From the NCBI RefSeq assembly GCF_900110775.1, contig NZ_FOEP01000006.1:1-64000 (forward strand): DNA of 64,000 nt, read 5' to 3'. Below are positions 45,327 to 54,124 of this stretch, piece by piece. Below the pieces are notes generated by a model. That model was not told the DNA's origin, did no database searches, and was given only the letters and a program-made list of their open reading frames with translations. A program made the position numbers and the translations under genes. Positions within the stretch are counted from its first letter, which is position 1, and each line of letters starts with the position of its first letter. Source of the stretch: Thalassovita taeanensis (GTDB taxonomy: Bacteria > Pseudomonadota > Alphaproteobacteria > Rhodobacterales > Rhodobacteraceae).

Positions 45327-46159
45327 GCGATCAAACCGAGACCAAATTCTGGACGTGGAACAACCCGATCCTTTGGGGGATCGCCGCCACGTTTTTGATC
45401 GTGGGGCTTGGGGTGGTGTTGGGCTGGGTGGACACCTGTTCAACATCAGTTACGGGAGTGGAAACCTGTCGAAGCAAATGGGCGGCGTTTGTGAATGCCG
45501 CGCCGAATGAGGTGGGGGATACGCTGGCTGGGTTTGCGGGCGCACTGGCCTTTGTCTGGATCATCGCGACGGTGTGGTTGCAGTCGCACGAGCTGCGGGC
45601 GCAGAGGGAAGAGTTAAGGTTAACGCGTGATGAGATGATGGAGCAGCGCAAGGCCACGCAGGATATGGCGCGGTCGATGGCGGCGCAGGCGGCGATTTTT
45701 GAGGATGAGAAACGGCAACGATTTGAAGATCGTGCCTCAGCACTGTTAACAGAGAAAATACATAGCTTTCTGGATTTTGTGAAAACTCATAATTTCCCTT
45801 CATGGGACTATTTTGAGAAAAGGGCGGGAAGCAATGGAACTCGAGGCGTTGAGCACTTGGTCGAAATACCTTTTAGGTCCTCAGGCGGAGAGGCGGATTT
45901 CCAATTCGTTACGGTGCGGATTGTCAGAAACGGAGAAGTAATTCGGCGCCGAAAGGAGGAAGGTCAGATTACCGAAATGCCAAAGTTTGATGAAGACCTC
46001 GAAGTTTTGAAACGCTGGTTGATGCAAATTTTGGCTATTGGGTCCGACCTGTCTGAGGCGGATGTTGAAAAACTTCGACGCTACCAAGTTGAAGAAGCGG
46101 CAAATACAATTTCGGATTTCTGCGCGGCTGAGTATTGGGCGAAAGGTTCGCAAAAATGA
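45323..46159 (+). CDS. membrane-anchored coiled-coil protein
   Basis: 278 residues from a GTG overlapping the ATPase stop (GTGA). Two transmembrane segments lie at about 13-33 (ILWGIAATFLIVGLGVVLGW) and 64-84 (LAGFAGALAFVWIIATVWL). A long coiled coil follows (RAQREELRLTRDEMMEQRK), then a soluble domain that is visibly poorer in GC than its neighbours. Its stop overlaps the next ATG. It looks like a later addition to an otherwise conserved operon. No family recognised. Confidence 0.65.
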   Translation: MSDQTETKFWTWNNPILWGIAATFLIVGLGVVLGWVDTCSTSVTGVETCRSKWAAFVNAAPNEVGDTLAGFAGALAFVWIIATVWLQSHELRAQREELRLTRDEMMEQRKATQDMARSMAAQAAIFEDEKRQRFEDRASALLTEKIHSFLDFVKTHNFPSWDYFEKRAGSNGTRGVEHLVEIPFRSSGGEADFQFVTVRIVRNGEVIRRRKEEGQITEMPKFDEDLEVLKRWLMQILAIGSDLSEADVEKLRRYQVEEAANTISDFCAAEYWAKGSQK

Positions 46160-47586
46160 AACGCCTCATCGAAAAAGGCCTGATGTTTGGCAACCTCATC
46201 TCGGTCACCAGCCCGGCGTTGATTGAGCGGTATAATCGCGCGCTGGAGCATTTGACGGGCAAACGCACCGAGCTGACCGACTTTCACATCGACATTTCCG
46301 GCTATTCCCCCGAGGTGGGCGATGCGCTGGGCGATCATCTTTACCTCAATCAGGGGGGGTGCAACCGGCAGTTCATCCTGCTGACCACGGCGCAGAAGGC
46401 GGCGCCGCTGTTGGGGGCTAAATTCTCGATGTCGCGGGGGATTTTGCGGCAGTTCATCGCGGAAAACGAGGCGCAGTTGTTTGCCCTGACCGCGCGTGAT
46501 GCGGTGGCGGGCGAGCTGTTGAACTCGGTCTATTCTGTCAGCGCCCCCAAGCGGTTGTTCGATATCCGCAAAATCACCATCGAGGCCGATACCACCGCAG
46601 GCACCGTGCGCGACGCGGAAAAGCTGGGCACGATGGTGGACCGCTTCATGGCCGAGGAAGACGCCTGGTTCGACGATGTTCTGATCGCCGACATGATCGG
46701 GCTGGCCAAGAAAACCGGCGATGTGACGCGCAATCCGGTGCGGCTGCGGCAGATGGAATTCGTGCAGGAAAATTACTGGACCGCGCATTTCGGCGGGGTG
46801 TATCTGTTTCGCGGGGTCGAACATCCGGCGGCGATCACCAGCGGCGACAAGGCGGATCTGGGTCCGCTTCCAATCAAGTATATCTTTGATTTCGATGACA
46901 GAAACCAGATTGCCAGATTTCTGGAGATGAATGATCTGGTCGAGCCGATCGTCAAGGCGCGCGGCATTGATGCGGGGGCGATCCTGCGGCAGAAGATGGA
47001 TTTCATCGTGGTGGATGCGGCGCAGGATCGTGGCATCGACCTGACCGGGGCCACCCGGCGCGATATTCGCGCGCTGGCCCGTGCCCATGCCGATCACCTG
47101 CCGCCCGAGTTTCATGCGCTTCAGGAACTGCTGAGCTGGGCCGAGGACGAGGGGCCGTGGCCGCGCATCGCCAGCGATCATCCGGCGTATTTCTATACGC
47201 TGCGGGCGGCGGACCATCCTGACCGCGATCTGGTGAACATGCTGCTGGCCGAGCTGTGCCCAAAGGACGTGCGGCAGTTGTTTATCTTTCACAAAGAGCT
47301 GTTTTACCGGCTGTACCGCGAGTGGAGCGAGACCAAGAAATCCTATGTGGCGGATTTTCTGGACCGCGAGTATCAGGCGGACAAGGCGGGTGCGCGCCGG
47401 GCGTTGTTCGGTCATGATGCCCCGATGGAGGACGTCGCGCCGCCACCCCCGCCGCCGCCGCGCCGACGCGAGGATCTGATCGACCGGGTCGGGCCTTGGG
47501 GGGCTGTCGGGCAGGCGGCCAAGGCGGCCCCGAAAGGGCCATGGGGTGGCCCCCGCGGCAGCAGGGGCGGAAAAGGAGAACGCTGA
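46156..47586 (+). CDS. hypothetical protein of the AAA+ operon
   Basis: 476 residues from MKRLIEKGLMFGNLIS; the ATG overlaps the preceding stop (ATGA). A globular body of about 400 residues contains GYSPEVGDALGDHLYLNQGG and FHIDISGY. A proline-rich, Gly/Arg-rich disordered tail follows (PPPPPPPRRRE and GGPRGSRGGKGER). No signal peptide or known catalytic motif. Coupled translation with its neighbours points to a complex. Unrecognised. Confidence 0.6.
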   Translation: MKRLIEKGLMFGNLISVTSPALIERYNRALEHLTGKRTELTDFHIDISGYSPEVGDALGDHLYLNQGGCNRQFILLTTAQKAAPLLGAKFSMSRGILRQFIAENEAQLFALTARDAVAGELLNSVYSVSAPKRLFDIRKITIEADTTAGTVRDAEKLGTMVDRFMAEEDAWFDDVLIADMIGLAKKTGDVTRNPVRLRQMEFVQENYWTAHFGGVYLFRGVEHPAAITSGDKADLGPLPIKYIFDFDDRNQIARFLEMNDLVEPIVKARGIDAGAILRQKMDFIVVDAAQDRGIDLTGATRRDIRALARAHADHLPPEFHALQELLSWAEDEGPWPRIASDHPAYFYTLRAADHPDRDLVNMLLAELCPKDVRQLFIFHKELFYRLYREWSETKKSYVADFLDREYQADKAGARRALFGHDAPMEDVAPPPPPPPRRREDLIDRVGPWGAVGQAAKAAPKGPWGGPRGSRGGKGER

Positions 47587-47861
47587 TGGGGTTTGTTCGT
47601 CTCGCAATTGTCGGAGCGGTGGTGATGTCGCTGACCTATCTTGTGGTCTCGATCTATTCGCGCTCGGTCCGGCGGGAGAAGCTTGAGAAGCGCTGGGATG
47701 CAAAGGTGGCAGAGGGGGATGACGTCGGCCCTCGGGATGCTTATATCGAGCGTGGAATGCGCAAATACGACGACAGCCTGCGCAAGCGGCTGATTCTGCT
47801 GATTTTCGTGGTGCCGATCCTTGTGGTTGTGGTGCTGATCTATCTGAATAATTTTTCCTGA
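47586..47861 (+). CDS. small two-transmembrane protein
   Basis: 91 residues, ATG overlapping the previous stop (TGATG). Hydrophobic segments occur near the N-terminus (LAIVGAVVMSLTYLVVSI) and C-terminus (LILLIFVVPILVVVVLIYL), with a charged stretch of about 45 residues between them that contains RREKLEKRWDAKVAEGDD. Both ends cross the membrane and the loop likely faces the cytoplasm. Position suggests a membrane partner of DUF1523 and the ATPase. Confidence 0.65.
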   Translation: MGFVRLAIVGAVVMSLTYLVVSIYSRSVRREKLEKRWDAKVAEGDDVGPRDAYIERGMRKYDDSLRKRLILLIFVVPILVVVVLIYLNNFS

Positions 47862-47868
47862 GGCGAGC

Positions 47869-48516
47869 ATGCGATATATCAAATGGAGTTTTCTGGCGGT
47901 TCTGGCGCTGATTGTCTTTGCGACATTCCACTATCTGTTGCCGCAGCATGATGTTGTCCGCATTACCTCGACCGAGGTGATCCGCACCGATTTCAGCCGG
48001 TTCAACCGGATTTTCTATGCGCAGGCGGATGCGGGCGCGACCGAGAATGAAACCCGCGATATTCGCCTGATCAACGCGGTGCGCCCGAACGGGCGGGTGA
48101 TTGTGTATCGCAACGAGGATACCGGCTGGATCTGGCCGCCGTATTTCAAATTCGACAGCTCGAACCTTCAGGCCGAGGCGCATGACGAAAGCTCGACCCG
48201 CGATGCGCCGCGCTGGGTGTCGGTGACACATTACGGCTGGCGCAACGAGTTCTTCTCGATCTATCCCAATGCGGTTGGGGTGAAGGTTGTCGATGGGCCG
48301 GATGTGAAGATCGTGCCGTGGTTCAATATCGTTTTTCTCAGCCTTCTGGCGCTGGCGCTGCTGATGATCCGGCGGATGTGGATGCAGTTCCGCGAACGCT
48401 CGATCGACCCGATGGTCGAGTCGATGGAAGACAAGTGGGACGATGCCGGCGACAGTCTGGCCGAGAAGCGCGGACGGATGAGCCGCTGGCTGGACAGCTG
48501 GAAAACCAAGAAATAA
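47869..48516 (+). CDS. DUF1523 family membrane protein
   Basis: 215 residues with an N-terminal transmembrane segment (FLAVLALIVFATFHYLL), a periplasmic-type domain with RTDFSRFNRIFYAQADAG and RNEDTGWIWPPYFKFDSSNL, a second transmembrane segment (FNIVFLSLLALALLMI) and a cytoplasmic tail. DUF1523 is a conserved alphaproteobacterial family of unknown function. It closes the operon, ending one base from the convergent soeC gene. Confidence 0.8.
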   Translation: MRYIKWSFLAVLALIVFATFHYLLPQHDVVRITSTEVIRTDFSRFNRIFYAQADAGATENETRDIRLINAVRPNGRVIVYRNEDTGWIWPPYFKFDSSNLQAEAHDESSTRDAPRWVSVTHYGWRNEFFSIYPNAVGVKVVDGPDVKIVPWFNIVFLSLLALALLMIRRMWMQFRERSIDPMVESMEDKWDDAGDSLAEKRGRMSRWLDSWKTKK

Positions 48517-48517
48517 C

Positions 48518-49402
48518 TCAGGTGCGGGGTGTGTGGCGGCCATAATACAGGCCGACCACATGCTCGGCCTGGGCAAAGAACAGCCAGCGCGAGGCAAGGA
48601 TGCCTGCGATATGGCTGAGCACCGCCAGCGCGGCGGTTACATGCGCGCCGGGCAACAAGATGAGCAGCACAGGCATGGCATAGCCCAAAGTCAAAGCGAT
48701 GCCGCGCAGTTTGGTGGCATGTTTGCGCCCGACCTCGAACGCCATTTCGCGCAGCAGGTAATTGGTGCCGGTGTGGGGTGGCTCGAAAGCGCGCAGCTGC
48801 CCGCGCGCGCCCAGTCCGGTGGCGGTGCCCAGCGTTGTGCCGCTGCGGGCAAAGGCGCGGTCACCGTGGTGCCAGGCCAGCAGTTGCAGCACGGCGGCGG
48901 CGATCAGCAGCGGCCAAGCCAGCGAGATCTGACCCGCCAGAAGCGCGCCACCCGCAAGGCACAGCGACAGCAACAGCGCGGGCGTCAGCGGGGTGTGCCA
49001 GCGCGGCACGGTTTTCAGCTGCGCATAGATCATCGCGGTGCAAAACACGGTGCACAGCGACAGCGCTGCGCCCAGCCAGCCCAGCCACGCAATCCGTTGC
49101 CCCCAAAACACCAGTGCCGCGCCATATGCCGCCATCACCAGAAGCGCCGCGACCGAGGCGCAGCCCTCGCGCGATAGCCAGCTGCTGCGCCATTGGCTGA
49201 AGGCGCGCCAGGCGCGCTCGGGGTGGCCCAGATGCAGGGCCGAGGCCAGCAGGCCGCCCGCCGCCAGAACATAGGCGATCGTGAAGAACACGAACGCGGT
49301 GACGCCGGTCACCGACGGCAATCCCAGCCCAAGCCAGGCCAGCAGGCCGAAACCCAGGCCGGATAGGGTGGTAAAGGCGATGAGCGAGGGGGCGGGATGC
49401 AT
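48518..49402 (-). CDS. soeC: sulfite dehydrogenase membrane anchor SoeC
   Basis: 294 residues, about eight transmembrane segments, DmsC/NrfD-like anchor plan (HPAPSLIAFTTLSGLGFGLL at the start, many Trp/His in loops). It anchors SoeAB at the cytoplasmic face and passes electrons to quinone. The ATG overlaps the SoeB stop (TGATG), consistent with fixed stoichiometry. The assignment to sulfite oxidation rests on the taurine context; the DmsC fold alone would also fit DMSO reductase. Confidence 0.9.
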   Translation of the reverse strand: MHPAPSLIAFTTLSGLGFGLLAWLGLGLPSVTGVTAFVFFTIAYVLAAGGLLASALHLGHPERAWRAFSQWRSSWLSREGCASVAALLVMAAYGAALVFWGQRIAWLGWLGAALSLCTVFCTAMIYAQLKTVPRWHTPLTPALLLSLCLAGGALLAGQISLAWPLLIAAAVLQLLAWHHGDRAFARSGTTLGTATGLGARGQLRAFEPPHTGTNYLLREMAFEVGRKHATKLRGIALTLGYAMPVLLILLPGAHVTAALAVLSHIAGILASRWLFFAQAEHVVGLYYGRHTPRT

Positions 49403-50166
49403 CAGAGCCGCTCCAGTGTTTTGTCGAGCCAGCCGAGGAACCCTTTGGGGCTGTTGGCGACGGGCGCAAGATAGGGGGCAAGGATGTCAATCTGCTCGGC
49501 GGTTTGGGGGTGGTCCAGCTGGTCCTTGGGGCGCGGCGGCAGGTATTTGTTGACCGGCGCGGTGCCAAGTTCCGGCATCAGGTCAAAGCCGCCCCGCGCG
49601 GCGGCAAGCTGACTGACGGCGCTGTCAGGATCGCCCAGATCGCCGAAATGCCGCGCGCCTGCGGGACAGGTGCGCACGCAGGCGGGTTGTCGGTCTTCCT
49701 CGGGCAGGTTTTCGTTATAGATCCGGTCGACGCAGAGGGTGCATTTCTTCATCACCTTCGCCGCGGCATCCATTTCGCGCGCCCCATACGGGCAGGCCCA
49801 GGCGCACAGGCCGCAGCCGATGCACGCCGTTTCATTGACCAGAACAATCCCATCCTCGGCCCGCTTATAGCTGGCGCCGGTGGGGCAGACGGTGACGCAG
49901 GGGGCATCGTCGCAATGCAGGCAGGATTTGGGGAAATGCACCAGCTGGGCGGGGGCGGCTTCGGGCGGCTGCACCTCGTAGGAGTGCACGCGGTTGAGGA
50001 AGGTGCCCGACGGCGTACCGTATGCATCCTGATCCGACAGCGGCGCGCCATAGTTTTCGGTGTTCCAGCCCTTGCAGGAAATCACGCAGGCATGGCAGCC
50101 GACACAGGTATCAAGGTCGATCACGAGGCCGAGTTTCTTGGCGGTTTTGGGCGGCAGGGTGGTCAT
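49402..50166 (-). CDS. soeB: sulfite dehydrogenase iron-sulfur subunit SoeB
   Basis: 254 residues from the ATG at 50164-50166. Four Cys clusters of the 4x[4Fe-4S] ferredoxin type are visible: CVGCHACVISC, CLHCDDAPCVTVC, CIGCGLCAWAC and CTLCVDR ... PACVRTC. The cluster-rich part is followed by a soluble tail. It carries electrons from the molybdenum subunit SoeA to SoeC. The missing signal peptide agrees with a cytoplasmic enzyme. Confidence 0.95.
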   Translation of the reverse strand: MTTLPPKTAKKLGLVIDLDTCVGCHACVISCKGWNTENYGAPLSDQDAYGTPSGTFLNRVHSYEVQPPEAAPAQLVHFPKSCLHCDDAPCVTVCPTGASYKRAEDGIVLVNETACIGCGLCAWACPYGAREMDAAAKVMKKCTLCVDRIYNENLPEEDRQPACVRTCPAGARHFGDLGDPDSAVSQLAAARGGFDLMPELGTAPVNKYLPPRPKDQLDHPQTAEQIDILAPYLAPVANSPKGFLGWLDKTLERL

Positions 50167-50275
50167 GATGCAGGGGCCTGAGCCTGACGGCACGAGGCGG
50201 GGACAGGCCGGGGCGCTGCCCCGGACCCCGGAGTATTTGCGTCAGAAAGAAGCCTGTGGGTCATTGTCCGCGCTT

Positions 50276-53059
50276 TCATTTGGGATCTTTCGGACCGGTT
50301 CCGACGGGAGAGGTGAGCGGCGGGAAGCTTGGGTGTGCTTCGGTCGGGGGGGCGGTTCTTTCGATGCGGACACGCAGGTCGAACCAGGCGGCCTGACCTG
50401 TGATGGGATCGGAGTTTGACCATCTGAGGCCGTCGCCTTTGGGAGGTAGAAGTTCGGCGATCAGGTGGTTGAGCAGGAAGCCTTTGGTGGCCTCGGGGGC
50501 GTCGGGTTTCAGGGCCCAGGCGCCTTTGCGTTTGCCGATGGCGTTCCAGGTCCAGACGGTGTTTTCGTTCAGCGCTGCCATATGGGCGACCGGCACGGTG
50601 ATGCTGCTGTGGGGCGAGGTGACGCGGGCCCAGTCGCCATCTTGAAACCCATGCTGTTGCCAGAGTTTGGTCGGGATGTAGAGCGGGTTGTGGCCGTGGA
50701 TCTGGCGCAGCCATGCGTTCTGGCTGCCCCAGCTGTGATACATCGCCATCGGGCGCTGGGTGAGGGCGTGGACCGGGTATTCGGCGCAGTCAGAATCGGC
50801 ACTGGCGTACCAGATCGGCAGCGGGTCGAGCCGTTCGCGGATTTGGGGGCGCAGGTGCTCGGGCGGTTGATGGGCTCCGTGGCCTTCGGCGGCGCGCTGA
50901 AACTGGCGCAGCGGTTCGACATAGAGCTGAAACAGGTAGGGCGTGGGCTGATCCATCAGGCCCATGCCGACGGCCCAATCCTGATAGGCCATGTTCCACG
51001 GTTTATAGTAGCTGGCGGTTTCGGGAATATGGCTGACGAAGAAGCCACCGTTGTCGATATAGCGCTGAAGCTGTTCGGGGTTGGGGGCACCGCGCCCGGT
51101 CTGGCTGCCATCGCCGCGCCAGCCCGCCAGCGGCCCGATGCCCGGCTTGCGTTCGTGGGTCACGATATAGTCGGCGTAGTCTTGGTATTTCGCGCCGCCG
51201 TCGGCGTTGGTGAAGGCCGGAAACTTCAGCCGGTGCGCCAGATCAATCAGCACCGACTGGAAACCGCGCACATCGCGATCCGGCGTGATCACCGGCCAGC
51301 GGATGGCATCGGCGGCGGCGTCGGCCTCGGATATCGGGCGGTCAAGCAGGCTGATGCAATCGTGGCGTTCCAGATAGGTGGTGTCTGGCAGGATCAGGTC
51401 GGCATAGGCGGTCATTTCCGAACTATACGCATCCGAATAGATGATGTGCGGGATCACATAGTCGCCGCTGGCGTCGGTATCCGTCAACATCTGCATCACA
51501 CCGGCGGTATTCATCGACGAATTCCACGCCATGTTCGCCATATACAAAAACAGCGTGTCGATCTTATAGGGATCGCCCGCGTGGGCGTTGGAAATCACCA
51601 TATGCATCAGGCCATGCGCGCTGAGCGGGTTGTCCCAGGTGAAGGCCTTGTCGATGCGCGCGGGCTGGCCGTTGTCGTCAAGGCACAGGTCGGCAGGCCC
51701 TTGTGGGTAGCCCAGATGCGGGCCGTCCAGCGGCTGTCCGGGGGTGGTTTTGAAATGCGGGCGCGGGTGGGCTTCGGCCGGTTTGGGATAGGGCGGCTTG
51801 AAGCGAAAGCCGCCGGGGGTTTCCACCGTGCCCAGCAGGATTTGCAGCATATGCAGCGCGCGGGCGGTCTGAAACCCGTTGGCATGGGCGCTGATCCCGC
51901 GCATGGCGTGAAAGGCAACCGGGCGACCGGTCATGTGGCTGTGACGCTCGCCACGGAAATCGGTCCAGGCGATCGGCAGGCTGATCGCCTCGTCAAAGGC
52001 GACGCGGGCGATTTCGGCGGCAAGGCGTTTGATCTTGTTGGGGCTGAGACCGCATCGCTCTGCCACGGCCTCGGGCGCGTATTGCGGATCAAGATAGCGT
52101 TCGGCAAGCGTGTGAAACACCGGGCGGTGGGTCTTGCCATCAACGGTATGGATCGCGCCCAGATCGGGGTGGATGCTCTTTTGGTCAAACGCCGCTGGCA
52201 GGCCAGTGTTGCGGTCGATCACCAGCGGTTTGCCGTCGGCGTCGCGCAGGAACAGGCCGGTATCGGTATCCAGCAGCACCGGCGCGTTGGTATAGCGCGC
52301 CAGATAGTCGAGGTCGATCTTGCCCGCGCGCAGCAGCTCGTGCACCAGCGACAGGATCAGCAAGCCATCGGTGCCCGGCGTGATGCCGACCCAATCATCT
52401 GCAACCGCGTTATATCCGGTGCGGATCGGGTTGACGCCGATCACCCGCGCGCCGCGCGCCTTGATCTTGCCGAGCCCCATCTTGATCGGATTGCTATCGT
52501 GATCCTCGGCCACGCCGAACAGGATGAACAGCTTGGTGTGGTCCCAATCGGGCTGGCCGAACTCCCAAAACGCGCCGCCCATGGTATAGATGCCCGCAGC
52601 GGCCATATTGACCGAACAGAAGCCACCGTGGGCGGCAAAATTCGGGGTGCCGAACTGCTGCGCCCAAAGCCCGGTGAAGGATTGCGACTGATCGCGCCCG
52701 GTGAAGAACGCCAGCTTTTCCGGCGCGGTTTCCCGCAGGGGGCGCAGCCAACTGGTGGCCAGCTCAAGCGCCTCGTCCCAGCTGATTTCCGCGAACTGCC
52801 CCGATCCGCGCGGGCCGGTGCGCTTCAGCGGCGCCCGCAACCGCGACGGCGCGTTGACCTGCATGATGCCCGCGCTGCCCTTGGCGCACAGCACACCCTT
52901 GTTGACCGGGTGATCGCGGTTGCCCTCGATATAGGCCACCTTGCCGTCTTTCAGATGCACGTTGATCCCGCAGCGGCAGGCGCACATGTAACAGGTGGTC
53001 TTGCGCACCTCATCCGAGACTTTGGGTGATGTATCAAGATGGGGGCGCGGGTGGGTCAT
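50276..53059 (-). CDS. soeA: sulfite dehydrogenase molybdenum subunit SoeA
   Basis: 927 residues of the complex iron-sulfur molybdoenzyme family: an N-terminal [4Fe-4S] motif CYMCACRCGINVHL ... GVLCAKG, and a probable Mo-ligand Cys in HGGFCSVNMAAAG. No Tat signal is present (start MTHPRPHLDTSPK), which fits the cytoplasmic SoeABC sulfite-oxidising enzyme rather than the Tat-exported DMSO/tetrathionate reductases. It oxidises sulfite set free by Xsc to sulfate. The ATG abuts the ackA stop. A 109-base gap separates it from soeB. Confidence 0.9.
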   Translation of the reverse strand: MTHPRPHLDTSPKVSDEVRKTTCYMCACRCGINVHLKDGKVAYIEGNRDHPVNKGVLCAKGSAGIMQVNAPSRLRAPLKRTGPRGSGQFAEISWDEALELATSWLRPLRETAPEKLAFFTGRDQSQSFTGLWAQQFGTPNFAAHGGFCSVNMAAAGIYTMGGAFWEFGQPDWDHTKLFILFGVAEDHDSNPIKMGLGKIKARGARVIGVNPIRTGYNAVADDWVGITPGTDGLLILSLVHELLRAGKIDLDYLARYTNAPVLLDTDTGLFLRDADGKPLVIDRNTGLPAAFDQKSIHPDLGAIHTVDGKTHRPVFHTLAERYLDPQYAPEAVAERCGLSPNKIKRLAAEIARVAFDEAISLPIAWTDFRGERHSHMTGRPVAFHAMRGISAHANGFQTARALHMLQILLGTVETPGGFRFKPPYPKPAEAHPRPHFKTTPGQPLDGPHLGYPQGPADLCLDDNGQPARIDKAFTWDNPLSAHGLMHMVISNAHAGDPYKIDTLFLYMANMAWNSSMNTAGVMQMLTDTDASGDYVIPHIIYSDAYSSEMTAYADLILPDTTYLERHDCISLLDRPISEADAAADAIRWPVITPDRDVRGFQSVLIDLAHRLKFPAFTNADGGAKYQDYADYIVTHERKPGIGPLAGWRGDGSQTGRGAPNPEQLQRYIDNGGFFVSHIPETASYYKPWNMAYQDWAVGMGLMDQPTPYLFQLYVEPLRQFQRAAEGHGAHQPPEHLRPQIRERLDPLPIWYASADSDCAEYPVHALTQRPMAMYHSWGSQNAWLRQIHGHNPLYIPTKLWQQHGFQDGDWARVTSPHSSITVPVAHMAALNENTVWTWNAIGKRKGAWALKPDAPEATKGFLLNHLIAELLPPKGDGLRWSNSDPITGQAAWFDLRVRIERTAPPTEAHPSFPPLTSPVGTGPKDPK

Positions 53060-54124
53060 TCAGGCTCCGGACTGGATCAGATGCAGCGCGTCGCGCGCGA
53101 TCTGAAGCTCTTCATCGGCGGGGATGACATGCACCGGCAGCGGGCCGATCCACGCCAGATGTGCGACAATACGTTCGCGTATGTCGGCGGCGTTTTCGCC
53201 GATGCCGCCGGTAAAGGCCACCGCATCGACGCCGCCCATGGCGACAATCGCCGATCCGGCCTGCCGCGCCGCCCAGTAACAGAAATGATCGACGGCAAAG
53301 CGGGCCTCGGGGGTGTCGGTGCCCAGCAGGGCGGCCATGTCATTGGTGCCGCCCATGGCGGTCAGGCCGCTGTGCTTGTTCAGCAAATCCCCGGCCCCCT
53401 TGATCCCGTGATCTTCGGCCATGCGCAGCACCGCCATGCCGTCAATTGCACCGGCACGTGTGCCCATCACCAAGCCATCCAGCGGCGAATACCCCATCGA
53501 GGTGGCCACCGATTTCCCCTCAAGGATCGCGCACAGGCTGGCGCCGTTGCCCAGATGCAGCGCCAGTAACCGGCGCGGGAGATCGGGGCGCAGCGTTTCG
53601 ACCAGCCCGGCATAGCTGAGACCGTGAAAGCCATAGCGGCGAATGCCCTTGGCGCGTTCCGCGGCCGGGATCGCATAGGTGGTGGCAATCTCGGGGTTGG
53701 CGGCGTGAAAGGCGGTATCGAAACTGCCGTATTGCGGCAGGTCGGGCGCCAGTTTGGACAACGCATGGATCGCCGACAGGTTATGCGGGTTGTGCAGCGG
53801 CGCCAGCGGCACATAGCCCGCGACCTGATCCAGAATATCGGGCGTCAGCCGCGCGGGCGCCGTCAGCGCGGCCCCCCCATGCACGATCCGGTGGGCGGCA
53901 GCACTCAGCTGGCTCAGCCCATGGCCCTGATCGGCCAATGCCCGCAGCAGATGACCCAGCGCGGCAACGTGATCGGGGGCGGAAATTTCGGCGCGCAGGG
54001 CGCCCAGCTTCAGCCGCGCCGCGCCGCCGATTTCCGACACCGCGCCCGACAGCACCGGCGCCAGCGCCAGATCGAACAGTTCGACCTTGATCGAGCTGGA
54101 ACCCGCGTTGACGACAAGGATCAT
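53060..54124 (-). CDS. ackA: acetate kinase
   Basis: 354 residues with the acetokinase motifs NAGSSSIKVE at the start, SFDTAFHAA, LHLGNGASLC and FTGGIGENAADIRERI. Its length is shorter than the usual near-400 residues. It converts acetyl phosphate plus ADP to acetate and ATP, or the reverse. Here it can take acetyl phosphate made by Xsc. ATG overlaps the pta stop (ATGA), and soeA begins at its stop, so all are one operon. Confidence 0.95.
   Translation of the reverse strand: MILVVNAGSSSIKVELFDLALAPVLSGAVSEIGGAARLKLGALRAEISAPDHVAALGHLLRALADQGHGLSQLSAAAHRIVHGGAALTAPARLTPDILDQVAGYVPLAPLHNPHNLSAIHALSKLAPDLPQYGSFDTAFHAANPEIATTYAIPAAERAKGIRRYGFHGLSYAGLVETLRPDLPRRLLALHLGNGASLCAILEGKSVATSMGYSPLDGLVMGTRAGAIDGMAVLRMAEDHGIKGAGDLLNKHSGLTAMGGTNDMAALLGTDTPEARFAVDHFCYWAARQAGSAIVAMGGVDAVAFTGGIGENAADIRERIVAHLAWIGPLPVHVIPADEELQIARDALHLIQSGA

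Noticed and set aside
46081-48597. 838-codon minus-strand frame across the AAA+ operon
   Set aside because: It spans four well supported plus-strand genes with overlapping starts and stops; its product is Arg/His/Pro-rich as expected of an antisense frame.
50465-53029. 854-codon open frame on the plus strand opposite soeA
   Set aside because: Shadow of a GC-rich gene: the minus strand carries the complete molybdoenzyme with all cofactor motifs, and the plus-strand product has no family-like features.
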